Part shown: piece after piece, positions 1 to 13,500 of the stretch
Numbering within the stretch: position 1 is the first letter of the stretch
How the letters are laid out: every line of letters starts with the position of its first letter
DNA from: Clusia tigrina
Lineage: Eukaryota; Arthropoda; Insecta; Diptera; Clusiidae
Direction of reading: 5' to 3'
Assembly (NCBI GenBank): GCA_920105625.2
Contig: OV050030.1
Location: 241,397,889-241,461,888, forward strand
DNA: 64,000 bases
Translations under genes and position numbers: made by a program
The notes under the pieces: generated by a model
What the model was told of the DNA's origin: nothing
Database searches by the model: none
The model's input: only the letters and a program-made list of their open reading frames with translations

Positions 1-195
1 TATCGCTCAAAGCTACGCTACCCTTGAGTCCCAAATCAAACACTGATAAAACTTCAAATGGCCCTAACTTCTATACGGTACGTCCTACACCTATCAAGGT
101 TGCAACATACAAATGCTTGTAACTTTTTACTGGAGCGTCATAAAACCTTGAAATTTTGTAACAATAAAGTACTCGAGCCTCTTGTCAATTTAAGC

Positions 196-391
196 TATCG
201 CTCAAAGCTATGCTACCCTTGAGTCCCAAATCAAACACAGATAAAACTTCAAATGGCCCTAATTTCTATACGGTACGTCCTACACCTATCAAAGTTTGCA
301 ACATACAAATGCTTGTATCATTTTACTGGAGCGTCATAAAACCTTGAAATTTTGTAACAATAAAGTACTCGAGCCTCTTGTCAATTTAAGC
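196..391 (+). repeat. Reference satellite monomer (196 bp)
   Basis: One representative unit, taken from the first 'tatcgctcaaag' after the window start to the next. Landmarks in order: 'tatcgctcaaagctatgct', 'cccttgagtcccaaatc', 'gataaaacttcaaatggccc', 'tacggtacgtcc', 'caacatacaaatgcttgta', 'ggagcgtcataaaacc', 'aattttgtaacaataaag', 'tactcgagcctcttgtc'. The main subtypes differ in a few linked places: 'agatatcgctcatagc' instead of 'agctatcgctcaaagc'; 'tatatttttactagagc' with 'gcaattttgtaaaataaag'; 'tatcattttactgg'; and 'gagaaaac' with 'cctatgaaag'. Because 196 is not a multiple of 3, the reading frame shifts by one base per monomer. Confidence 0.95.
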
Positions 392-2519
392 TATCGCTCA
401 AAGCTACGCTACCCTTGAGTCCCAAATCAAACACTGATAAAACTTCAAATGGCCCTAACTTCTATACGGTACGTCCTACACCTATCAAAGTTTGCAACAT
501 ATAAATGCTTGTATATTTTTACTGGAGCGTCATAAAACCTTGCAATTTTGTAAAATAAAGTACTCGAGCCTCTTGTCAATTTAAGCTATCGCTCAAAGCT
601 ATACTACCCTTGAGTCCCAAATCAAACACTGATAAAACTTCAAATGGCCCTAACTTCTATACGGTACCTCCTACACCTACCAAAGTTTGCAACATACAAA
701 TGCTTCTAACTTTTTACTGGAGCGTCATAAAACCTTGAAATTTTGTAACAATAAAGTACTCGAGCCTCTTGTCAATTTAAGATATCGCTCATAGCTATGC
801 TACCCTTGAGTCCCAAATCAAACACTGATAAAACTTCAAATGGCCCTAACTTCTATACGGTACGTCCTACACCTATCAAAGTTTGCAACATACAAATGCT
901 TGTAACTTTTTACTGGAGCGTCATAAAACCTTGAAATTTTGTAACAATAAAGTACTCGAGCCTCTTGTCAATTTAAGCTATCGCTCAAAGCTACGCTGCC
1001 CTTGAGTCCCAAATCAAACACTGAGAAAACTTCAAATGGCCCAAACTTCTATACGGTATGTCCTACACCTATGAAAGTTTGCAACATACAAATGCTTGTA
1101 ACTTTTTACTGGAGCGTCATAAAACCTTGAAATTTTGTAACAATAAAGTACTCGAGCCTCTTGTCATTTGAAGCTATCGCTCAAAGCTATGCTACCCTTG
1201 AGTCCCAAATCAAAAACAGATAAAACTTCAAATGGCCCTAACTTCTATACGGTACGTCCTACACCTATCAAAGTTTGCAACATACAAATGCTTGTAACTT
1301 TTTACAGGAGCGTCATAAAACCTTGAAATTTTGTAACAACAAAGTACTCGAGCCTCTTGTCAATTTAAGCTATCGCTCAAAGCTATACTACCCTTGAGTC
1401 CCAAATCAAACACTGATAAAACTTCAAATGGCCCTAACTTCTATACGGTACGTCCTACACCTACCAAAAATTGCAACATACAAATGCTTGTAACTTTTTA
1501 CAGGAGCGTCATAAAACCTTGAAATTTTGTAACAATAAAGTACTCGAGCCTCTTGTCAATTTAAGCTATCGCTCAAAGCTATGCTACCCTTGGGTCCCAA
1601 ATCAAACACTGATAAAACTTCAAATGGCCCTAACTTCTATACGGTACGTCCTACACCTATCAAAGTTTGCAACATAGAAATGCTTGTAACTTTTTACAGG
1701 AGCGTCATAAAACCTTGAAATTTTGTAACAATAAAGTACTCGAGCCTCTTGTCAATTTAAGCTATCGTTCAAAGCTATGCTACCCTTGAGTCCCAAATCA
1801 AACACAGATAAAACTTCAAATGGCCCTAATTTCTATACGGTACGTCCTACACCTATCAAAGTTTGCAACATACAAATGCTTGTATCATTTTACTGGAGCG
1901 TCATAAAACCTTGAAATTTTGTAACAATAAAGTACTCGAGCCTCTTGTCAATTTAAGCTATCGCTCAAAGCTACGCTACCCTTGAGTCCCAAATCAAACA
2001 CTGATAAAACTTCAAATGGCCCTAACTTCTATACGGTACGTCCTACACCTATCAAAGTTTGCAACATATAAATGCTTGTATATTTTTACTGGAGCGTCAT
2101 AAAACCTTGCAATTTTGTAAAATAAAGTACTCGAGCCTCTTGTCAATTTAAGCTATCGCTCAAAGCTATACTACCCTTGAGTCCCAAATCAAACACTGAT
2201 AAAACTTCAAATGGCCCTAACTTCTATACGGTACCTCCTACACCTACCAAAGTTTGCAACATACAAATGCTTCTAACTTTTTACTGGAGCGTCATAAAAC
2301 CTTGAAATTTTGTAACAATAAAGTACTCGAGCCTCTTGTCAATTTAAGATATCGCTCATAGCTATGCTACCCTTGAGTCCCAAATCAAACACTGATAAAA
2401 CTTCAAATGGCCCTAACTTCTATACGGTACGTCCTACACCTATCAAAGTTTGCAACATACAAATACTTGTAACTTTTTATTGGAGCGTCATAAAACCTTG
2501 AAATTTTGTAACAATAAAG

Positions 2520-2690
2520 TACTCGAGCCTCTTGTCAATTTAAGCTATTTTAAATCAAACACTGAGAAAACTTCAAATGGCCCAAACTTCTATACGGTAC
2601 GTCCTACACCTATGAAAGTTTGCAACATACAAATGCTTGTAACTTTTTACTGGAGCGTCATAAAACCTTGAAATTTTGTAACAATAAAGT
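2520..2690 (+). repeat. Truncated monomer with internal deletion
   Basis: Near 2546 the sequence reads 'taagctattttaaatcaaac'. About 29 bases normally present between 'aagctat' and 'aaatcaaac' are replaced by 3, giving a monomer of about 170 bp. The equivalent monomer in the preceding higher-order unit (near 975-1010) is full length and carries 'cgctgccc', so the deletion arose after that unit was duplicated. Confidence 0.85.
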
Positions 2691-5600
2691 ACTCGAGCCT
2701 CTTGTCATTTGAAGCTATCGCTCAAAGCTATGCTACCCTTGAGTCCCAAATCAAAAACAGATAAAACTTCAAATGGCCCTAACTTCTATACGGTACGTCC
2801 TACACCTATCAAAGTTTGCAACATACAAATGCTTGTAACTTTTTACAGGAGCGTCATAAAACCTTGAAATTTTGTAACAACAAAGTACTCGAGCCTCTTG
2901 TCAATTTAAGCTATCGCTCAAAGCTATACTACCCTTGAGTCCCAAATCAAACACTGATAAAACTTCAAATGGCCCTAACTTCTATACGGTACGTCCTACA
3001 CCTACCAAAGGTTGCAACATACAAATGCTTGTAACTTTTTACAGGAGCGTCATAAAACCTTGAAATTTTGTAACAATAAAGTACTCGAGCCTCTTGTCAA
3101 TTTAAGCTATCGCTCAAAGCTATGCTACCCTTGAGTCCCAAATCAAACACTGATAAAACTTCAAATGGCCCTAACTTCTATACGGTACGTCCTACACCTA
3201 TCAAAGTTTGCAACATAGAAATGCTTGTAACTTTTTACAGGAGCGTCATAAAACCTTGAAATTTTGTAACAATAAAGTACTCGAGCCTGTTGTCAATTTA
3301 AGCTATCGATCAAAGCTATGCTACCCTTGAGTCCCAAATCAAACACTGATAAAACTTCAAATGGCCCTAACTTCTATACGGTACGTCCTACACCTATCAA
3401 AGTTTGCAACATACAAATGCTTGTATATTTTTACTAGAGCGTCATAAAACCTTGAAATTTTGTAACAATAAAGTACTCGAGCCTCTTGTCAATTTAAGAT
3501 ATCGCTCATAGCTATGCTACCCTTGAGTCCCAAATCAAACACTGATAAAACTTCAAATGGCCCTAACTTCTATACGGTACATCCTACACCTATCAAAGTT
3601 TGCAACATACAAATGCTTGTAACTTTTTACTGGAGCGTCATAAAACCTTGAAATTTTGTAACAATAAAGTACTCGAGCCTCTTGTCAATTTAAGATATCG
3701 CTCATAGCTATGCTACCCTTGAGTCCCAAATCAAACACTGATAAAACTTCAAATGGCCCTAACTTCTATACGGTACGTCCTACACCTATCAAAGTTTGCA
3801 GCATACAAATGCTTGTAACTTTTTACTGTAGCGTCATAAAACCTTGAAATTTTGTAACAATAAAGTACTCGAGCCTCTTGTCAATTTAAGCTATCACTCA
3901 AAGCTATGCTACCCTTGAGTCCCAAATCAAACACAGATAAAACTTCAAATGGCCCTAATTTCTATACGGTACGTCCTACACCTATCAAAGTTTGCAACAT
4001 ACAAATGCTTGTATCATTTTACTGGAGCGTCATAAAACCTTGAAATTTTGTAACAATAAAGTACTCGAGCCTCTTGTCAATTTAAGCTATCGCTCAAAGC
4101 TACGCTACCCTTGAGTCCCAAATCAAACACTGATAAAACTTCAAATGGCCCTAACTTCTATACGGTACGTCCTACACCTATCAAAGTTTGCAACATATAA
4201 ATGCTTGTATATTTTTACTGGAGCGTCTTAAAACCTTGCAATTTTGTAAAATAAAGTACTCGAGCCTCTTGTCAATTTAAGCTATCGCTCAAAGCTATAC
4301 TACCCTTGAGTCCCAAATCAAACACTGATAAAACTTCAAATGGCCCTAACTTCTATACGGTACCTCCTACACCTACCAAAGTTTGCAACATACAAATGCT
4401 TCTAACTTTTTTCTGGAGCGTCATAAAACCTTGAAATTTTGTAACAATAAAGTACTCGAGCCTCTTGTCAATTTAAGCTATCGCTCAAAGCTATGCTACC
4501 CTTGAGTCCCAAATCAAACACTGATAAAACTTCAAATGGCCCTAACTTCTATACGGTACGTCCTACACCTATCAAAGTTTGCAACATAGAAATGCTTGTA
4601 ACTTTTTACAGGAGCGTCATAAAACCTTGAAATTTTGTAACAATAAAGTACTCGAGCCTCTTGTCAATTTAAGCTATCGCTCAAAGCTATGCTACCCTTG
4701 AGTCCCAAATCAAACACTGATAAAACTTCAAATGGCCCTAACTTCTATACTGTACGTCCTACACCTATCAAAGTTTGCAACATACAAATGCTTGTATATT
4801 TTTACTAGAGCGTCATAAAACCTTGCAATTTTGTAAAATAAAGTACTCGAGCCTCTTGTCAATTTAAGATGTCGCTCATAGCTATGCTACCCTTGAGTCC
4901 CAAATCAAACACTGATAAAACTTCAAATGGCCCTAACTTCTATACGGTACATCCTACACCTATCAAAGTTTGCAACATACAAATGCTTGTAACTTTTTAC
5001 TGGAGCGTCATAAAACCTTGAAATTTTGTAACAATAAAGTACTCGAGCCGCTTGTCAATTTAAGATATCGCTCATAGCTATGCTACCCTTGAGTCCCAAA
5101 TCAAACACTGATAAAACTTCAAATGGCCCTAGCTTCTATACGGTACGTCCTACACCTATCAAAGTTTGCAGCATACAAATGCTTGTAACTTTTTACTGGA
5201 GCGTCATAAAACCTTGAAATTTTGTAACAATAAAGTACTCGAGCCTCTTGTTAATTTAAGCTATCGCTCAAAGCTACGCCACCCTCGAGTCCCAAATCAA
5301 ACACTGATAAAACTTCAAATGGCCCTAACTTCTATACGGTACGTCCTACACCTATCAAAGTTTGCAACATACAAATGCATGTAACTTTTTACTGGAGCGT
5401 CATAAAACCTTGAAATTTTGTAACAATAAAGTACTCGAGCCTCTTGTCAATTTAAGCTATCGCTCAAAGCTATGCTACCCTTGAGTCCCAAATCAAACAC
5501 AGATAAAACTTCAAATGGCCCTAATTTCTATACGGTACGTCCTGCACCTATCAAAGTTTGCAACATACAAATGCTTGTATCATTTTACTGGAGCGTCATA

Positions 5601-7599
5601 AAACCTTGAAATTTTGTAACAATAAATTACTCGAGCCTCTTGTCAATTTAAGCTATCGCTCAAAGCTACGCTACCCTTGAGTCCCAAATCAAACACTGAT
5701 AAAACTTCAAATGGCCCTGACTTCTATACGGTACGTCCTACACCTATCAAAGTTTGCAACATACAATTGCTTGTAACTTTTTACTGGAGCGTCATAAAAC
5801 CTTGAAATTTTGTAACAATAAAGTACTCGAGCCTCTTGTCAATTTAAGCTATCGCTCAAAGCTATGCTACCCTTGAGTCCCAAATCAAACACTGATAAAA
5901 CTTCAAATGGCCCTAACTTCTATACGGTACGTCCTACACCTATCAAAGTTTGCAACATAGAAATGCTTGTAACTTTTTACAGGAGCGTCATAAAACCTTG
6001 AAATTTTGTAACAATAAAGTACTCGAGCCTCTTGTCAATTTAAGCTATCGTTCAAAGCTATGCTACCTTTGAGTCCCAAATCAAACACTGATAAAACTTC
6101 AAATGGCCCTAACTTCTATACGGTACGTCCTACACCTATCAAAGTTTGCAACATACAAATGCTTGTATATTTTTACTAGAGCGTCATAAAACCTTGAAAT
6201 TTTGTAACAATAAAGTACTCGAGCCTCTTGTCAATTTAAGATATCGCTCATAGCTATGCTACCCTTGAGTCCCAAATCAAACACTGATAAAACTTCAAAT
6301 GGCCCTAACTTCTATACGGTACATCCTACACCTATCAAAGTTTGCAACATACAAATGCTTGTAACTTTTTACTGAAAGCGTCATAAAACCTTGAAATTTT
6401 GTAACAATAAAGTACTCGAGCCTCTTGTCAATTTAAGATATCGCTCATAGCTATGCTACCCTTGAGTCCCAAATAAAACACTGATAAAACTTCAAATGGC
6501 CCTAACTTCTATACGGTACGTCCTACACCTATCAAAGTTTGCAGCATACAAATGCTTGTAACTTTTTACTGGAGCGTCATAAAACCTTGAAATTTTGTAA
6601 CAATAAAGTACTCGAGCCTCTTGTCAATTTAAGCTATCGCTCAAAGCTACGCTACCCTTGAGTCCCAAATCAAACACTGATAAAACTTCAAATGGCCCTA
6701 ACTTCTATACGGTACGTCCTACACCTATCAAAGTTTGCAACATACAAATGCTTGTAACTTTTTACTGGAGCGTCATAAAACCTTGAAATTTTGTAACAAT
6801 AAAGTACTCGAGCCTCTTGTCAATTTAAGCTATCGCTCAAAGCTATGCTACCCTTGAGTCCCAAATCAAACACAGATAAAACTTCAAATGGCCCTAATTC
6901 CTATACGGTACGTCCTACACCTATCAAAGTTTGCAACATACAAATGCTTGTATCATTTTACTGGAGCGTCATAAAACCTTGAAATTTTGTAACAATAAAG
7001 TACTCGAGCCTCTTGTCAATTTAAGCTATCGCTCAAAGCCACGCTACACTTGAGTCCCAAATCAAACACTGATAAAACTTCAAATGGCCCTAACTTCTAT
7101 ACGGTACGTCCTACACCTATCAAAGTTTGCAACATATAAATGCTTGTATATTTTTACTGGAGCGTCATAAAACCTTGCAATTTTGTAAAATAAAGTACTC
7201 GAGCCTCTTGTCAATTTAAGCTATCGCTCAAAGCTATACTACCCTTGAGTCCCAAACCAAACACTGATAAAACTTCAAATGGCCCTAACTTCTATACGGT
7301 ACCTCCTACACCTACCAAAGTTTGCAACATACAAATGCTTCTAACTTTTTACTGGAGCGTCATAAAACCTTGAAATTTTGTAACAATAAAGTACTCGAGC
7401 CTCTTGTCAATTTAAGATATCGCTCATAGCTATGCTACCCTTGAGTCCCAAATCAAACACTGATAAAACTTCAAATGGCCCTAACTTCTATACGGTACGT
7501 CCTACACCTATCAAAGTTTGCAACATACAAATGCTTGTAACTTTTTACTGGAGCGTCATAAAACCTTGAAATTTTGTAACAATAAAGTACTCGAGCCTC

Positions 7600-10500
7600 T
7601 TGTCAATTTAAGCTATCGCTCAAAGCTACGCTGCCCTTGAGTCCCAAATCAAACACTGAGAAAACTTCAAATGGCCCACACTTCTATACGGTACGTCCTA
7701 CACCTATGAAAGTTTGCAACATACAAATGCTTGTAACTTTTTACTGGAGCGTCATAAAACCTTGAAATTTTGTAACAATAAAGTACTCGAGCCTCTTGTC
7801 ATTTTAAGCTATCGCTCAAAGCTATGCTACCCTTGAGTCCCAAATCAAACACAGATAAAACTTCAAATGGCCCTAACTTCTATACGGTACGTCCTACACC
7901 TATCAAAGTTAGCAACATACAAATGCTTGTAACTTTTTACAGGAGCGTCATAAAACCTTGAAATTTTGTAACAATAAAGTACTCGAGCCTCTTGTCAATT
8001 TAAGCTATCGCTCAAAGCTATGCTACCCTTGAGTCCCAAATCAAACACTGATAAAACTTCAAATGGCCCTAACTTCTATACGGTACGTCCTACACCTATC
8101 AAAGTTTGCAACATAGAAATGCTTGTAACTTTTTACAGGAGCGTCATAAAACCTTGAAATTTTGTAACAATAAAGTACTCGAGCCTCTTGTCAATTTAAG
8201 CTATCGCTCAAAGCTATGCTACCCTTGAGTCCCAAATCAAACACTGATAAAACTTCAAATGGCCCTAACTTCTATACGGTACGTCCTACACCTATCAAAG
8301 TTTGCAACATACAAATGCTTGTATATTTTTACTAGAGCGTCACAAAACCTTGCAATTTTGTAAAATAAAGTACTCGAGCCTCTTGTCAATTTAAGCTATC
8401 GCTCAAAGCTATACTACCCTTGAGTCCCAAATCAAACACTGATAAAACTTCAAATGGCCCTAACTTCTATACGGTACGTCCGACACCTACCAAAGTTTGC
8501 AACATACAAATGCTTGTAACTTTTTACTGGAGCGTCATAAAACCTTGAAATTTTGTAACAATAAAGTACTCGAGCCTCTTGTCAATTTAAGATATCGCTC
8601 ATAGCTATGCTACCCTTGAGTCCCAAATCAAACACTGATAAAACTTCAAATGGCCCTAACTTCTATACGGTACATCCTACACCTATCAAAGTTTGAAACA
8701 TACAAATGCTTGTAACTTTTTACTGGAGCGTCATAAAACCTTGAAATTTTGTAACAATAAAGTACTCGAGCCTCTTGTCAATTTAAGATATCGCTCATAG
8801 CTATGCTACCCTTGAGTCCCAAATCAAACACTGATAAAATTTCAAATGGCCCTAACTTCTATACGGTACGTCCTACATCTATCAAAGTTTGCAGCATACA
8901 AATGCTTGTAACTTTTTACTGGAGCGTCATAAAACCTTGAAATTTTGTAACAATAAAGTACTCGAGCCTCTTGTCAATTTAAGCTATCGCTTAAAGCTAC
9001 GCTACCCTTGAGTCCCAAATCAAACACTGATAAAACTTCAAATGGCTCTAACTTCTATACGGTACGTCCTACACCTATCAAAGTTTGCAACATACAAATG
9101 CTTGTAACTTTTTACTGGAGCGTCATAAAACCTTGAAATTTTGTAACAATAAAGTACTCGAGCCTCTTGTCAATTTAAGCTATCGCTCAAAGCTATGCTA
9201 CCCTTGAGTCCCAAATCAAACACAGATAAAACTTCAAATGGCCCAAATTTGTATACGGTACGTCCTACACCTATCAAAGTTTGCAACATACAAATGCTTG
9301 TATATTTTTACTAGAGCGTCATAAAACCTTGAAATTTTGTAACAATAAAGTACTCGAGCCTCTTGTCAATTTAAGATATCGCTCATAGCTATGCTACCCT
9401 TGAGTCCCAAATCAAACACAGATAAAACTTCAAATGGCCCTAACTTCTATACGGTACGTCCTACACCTATCAAAGTTGGCAACATACAAATGCTTGTAAC
9501 TTTTTACTGGAGCGTCATAAAAACTTGAAATTTTGTAACAATAAAGTACTCGAGCCTCTTGTCATTTTAAGCTATCGCTCAAAGCTATGCTACCCTTGAG
9601 TCCCAAATCAAACACAGATAAAACTTCAAATGGCCCTAACTTCTATACGGTACGTCCTACACCTATCAAAGTTTGCAACATACAAATGCTTGTAACTTTT
9701 TACAGGAGCTTCATAAAACCTTGAAATTTTGTAACAATAAAGTACTCGAGCCTCTTGTCAATTTAAGCTATCGCTCAAAGCTATGCTACCCTTGAGTCCC
9801 AAATCAAACACTGATAAAACTTCAAATGGCCCTAACTTCTATACGGTACGTCCTACACCTATCAAAGTTTGCAACATATAAATGCTTGTAACTTTTTACA
9901 GGAGCGTCATAAAACCTTGAAATTTTGTAACAATAAAGTACTCGAGCCTCTTGTCAATTTAAGCTATCGCTCAAAGCTATGCTACCCTTGAGTCCCAAAT
10001 CAAAAACTGATAAAACTTCAAATGGCCCTAACTTCTATACGGTACGTCCTACACCTATCCAAGTTTGCCACATACAAATGCTTGTATATTTTTACTAGAG
10101 CGTCATAAAACCTTGCAATTTTGTAAAATAAAGTACTCGAGCCTCTTGTCAATTTAAGCTATCGCTCAAAGCTATGCTACCCTTGAGTCCCAAATCAAAT
10201 ACTGATAAAACTTCAAATGGCCCTAACTTCTATACGGTACGTCCGACACCTACCAAAGTTTGCAACATACAAATGCTTGTAACTTTTTACTGGAGCGTCA
10301 TAAAACCTTGAAATTTTGTAACAATAAAGTACTCGAGCCTCTTGTCAATTTAAGATATCGCTCATAGCTATGCTACCCTTGAGTCCCAAATCAAACACTG
10401 ATAAAACTTCAAATGGCCCTAACTTCTATACGGTACATCCAACACCTATCAAAGTTTGAAACATACAAATGCTTGTAACTTTTTACTGGAGCGTCATAAA

Positions 10501-13500
10501 ACCTTGAAATTTTGTAACAATAAAGTACTCGAGCCTCTTGTCAATTTAAGCTATCGCTCAAAGCTACGCTACCCTTGAGTCCCAAATCAAACACTGATAA
10601 AACTTCAAATGGCTCTAACTTCTATACGGTACGTCCTACACCTATCAAAGTTTGCAACATACAAATGCTTGTAACTTTCTACTGGAGCGTCATAAAACCT
10701 TGAAATTTTGTAACAATAAAGTACTCGAGCCTCTTGTCAATTTAAGCTATCGCTCAAAGCTATGCTACCCTTGAGTCCCAAATCAAACACAGATAAAACT
10801 TCAAATGGCCCTAATTTCTATACGGTACGTCCTACACCTATCAAAGTTTGCAACATACAAATGCTTGTATATTTTTACTAGAGCGTCATAAAACCTTGAA
10901 ATTTTGTAACAATAAAGTACTCGAGCCTCTTGTCAATTTAAGATATCGCTCATAGCTATGCTACCCTTGAGTCCCAAATCAAACACAGATAAAACTTCAA
11001 ATGGCCCTAACTTCTATACGGTACGTCCTACACCTATCAAAGTTTGCAACATACAAATGCTTGTAACTTTTTACTGGAGCGTCATAAAACCTTGAAATTT
11101 TGTAACAATAAAGTACTCGAGCCTCTTGTCAATTTAAGCTATCGCTCAAAGCTACGCTGCCCTTGAGTCCCAAATCAAACACTGACAAAACTTCAAATGG
11201 CCCAAACTTCTATACGGTGCGTCCTACACCTATGAAAGTTTGCAACATACAAATGCTTGTAACTTTTTACTGGAGCGTCATAAAACCTTGAAATTTTGTA
11301 ACAATAAAGTACTCGAGCCTCTTGTCATTTTAAGCTATCGCTCAAAGCTATGCTACCCTTGAGTCCCAAATCAAACACAGATAAAACTTCAAATGGCCCT
11401 AACTTCTATACGGTACGTCCTACACCTATCAAAGTTTGCAACATACAAATGCTTGTAACTTTTTACAGGAGCGTCATAAAACCTTGAAATTTTGTAACAA
11501 TAAAGTACTCGAGCCTCTTGTCAATTTAAGCTATCGCTCAAAGCTATGCTACCCCTGAGTCCCAAATCAAACACTGATAAAACTTCAAATGGCCCTAACT
11601 TCTATACGGTACGTCCTACACCTATCAAAGTTTGCAACATAGAAATGCTTGTAACTTTTTACAGGAGCGTCATAAAACCTTGAAATTTTGTAACAATAAA
11701 GTACTCGAGCCTCTTGTCAATTTAAGCTATCGCTCAAAGCTATGCTACCCTTGAGTCCCAAATCAAACACTGATAAAACTTCAAATGGCCCTAACTTCTA
11801 TACGCTACGTCCTACACCTATCAAAGTTTGCAACATACAAATGCTTGTATATTTTTACTAGAGCGTCATAAAACCTTGCAATTTTGTAAAATAAAGTACT
11901 CGAGCCTCTTGTCAATTTAAGCTATCGCTCAAAGCTATACTACCCTTGAGTCCCAAATCAAACACTGATAAAACTTCAAATGGCCCTAACTTCTATACGG
12001 TACGTCCGACACCTACCAAAGTTTGCAACATACAAATGCTTGTAACTCTTTACTGGAGCGTCATAAAACCTTGAAATTTTGTAACAATAAAGTACTCGAG
12101 CCTCTTTTCAATTTAAGATATCGCTCATAGCTATGCTACCCTTGAGTCCCAAATCAAACACTGATAAAACTTCAAATGGCCCTAACTTCTATACGGTACA
12201 TCCTACACCTATCAAAGTTTGAAACATACAAATGCTTGTAACTTTTTACTGGAGCGTCATAAAACCTTGAAATTTTGTAACAATAAAGTACTCGAGCCTC
12301 TTGTCAATTTAAGATATCGCCCATAGCTATGCTACCCTTGAGTCCCAAATCAAACACTGAAAAAATTTCAAATGGCCCTAACTTCTATACGGTACGTCCT
12401 ACATCTATCAAAGTTTGCAGCACACAAATGCTTGTAACTTTTTACTGGAGCGTCATAAAACCTTGAAATTTTGTAACAATAAAGTACTCGAGCCTCTTGT
12501 CAATTTAAGCTATCGCTCAAAGCTACGCTACCCTTGAGTCCCAAATCAAACACTGATAAAACTTCAAATGGCTCTAACTTCTATACGGTACGTCCTACAC
12601 CTATCAAAGTTTGCAACATACAAATGCTTGTAACTTTTTACTGGAGCGTCATAAAACCTTGAAATTTTGTAACAATAAAGTACTCGAGCCTCTTGTCAAT
12701 TTAAGCTATCGCTCAAAGCTATGCTACCCTTGAGTCCCAAATCAAACACAGATAAAACTTCAAATGGCCATAATTTCTATACGGTACGTCCTACACCTAT
12801 CAAAGTTTGCAACATACAAATGCTTGTATAGTTTTACTAGAGCGTCATAAAACCTTGAAATTTTGTAACAATAAAGTACTCGAGCCTCTTGTCAATTTAA
12901 GATATCGCTCATAGCTATGCTACCCTTGAGTCCCAAATCAAACACAGATAAAACTTCAAATGGCCCTAACTTCTATACGGTACGTCCTACACCTATCAAA
13001 GTTTGCAACATACAAATGCTTGTAACTTTTTACTGGAGCGTCATAAAACCTTGAAATTTTGTAACAATAAAGTACTCGAGCCTCTTCTCAATTTAAGCTA
13101 TCGCTCAAAGCTACGCTGCCCTTGAGTCCCAAATCAAACACTGAGAAAACTTCAAATGGCCCAAACTTCTATACGGTACGTCCTACACCTATGAAAGTTT
13201 GCAACATACAAATGCTTGTAACTTTTTACTGGAGCGTCATAAAACCTTGAAATTTTGTAACAATAAAGTACTCGAGCCTCTTGTCATTTTAAGCTATCGC
13301 TCAAAGCAATGCTACCCTTGAGTCCCAAATCAAACACAGATAAAACTTCAAATGGCCCTAACTTCTATACGGTACGTCCTACACCTATCAAAATTTGCAA
13401 CATACAAATGCTTGTAACTTTTTACAGGAGCGTCATAAAACCTTGAAATTTTGTAACAATAAAGTACTCGAGCCTCTTGTCAATTTAAGCTATCGCTCAA
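7600..13500 (+). repeat. Satellite domain with 10-monomer (1959-bp) higher-order unit
   Basis: The subtype marked by 'cgctgccc' followed by 'actgagaaaac' or a close variant occurs at 7629, 11155, 13114 and 15073. The last three are exactly 1959 bp apart (10 monomers). The first gap is 3526 bp (18 monomers), consistent with one unit having lost two monomers near 9.4-9.6 kb, where the expected 'cgctgccc' monomer is missing. Other markers, such as 'tccgacacctacc' and 'tttgaaacatac', recur at matching positions within each unit. Confidence 0.8.

Larger units (their letters stand above)
1..7600 (+). repeat. Left satellite domain with 7-11-monomer higher-order units
   Basis: The subtype marker 'tgtatcatt' occurs at 314, 1881, 4010, 5576 and 6949, giving spacings of 1567, 2129, 1566 and 1373 bp. 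These correspond to 8, 11 (with one truncated monomer), 8 and 7 monomers. The first two units are near copies of each other monomer by monomer: the 'tatatttttactggagc' / 'gcaattttgtaaaataaag' monomer near 510 recurs near 2077, and the 'cagaaatg' variant near 1676 has a counterpart near 3218. The domain contains no genes. Confidence 0.8.

Noticed and set aside
196..391. CENP-B-box-like motif in the monomer
   Set aside because: I looked for the TTCG...A..CGGG pattern in the consensus and did not find a convincing match.
1471..5384. Short + strand ORFs at 1471, 2450 and 5166 (and similar ones at 40898, 46751 and 52764)
   Set aside because: They lie wholly inside satellite DNA, change frame with the monomer, and have no start context or conserved domain.
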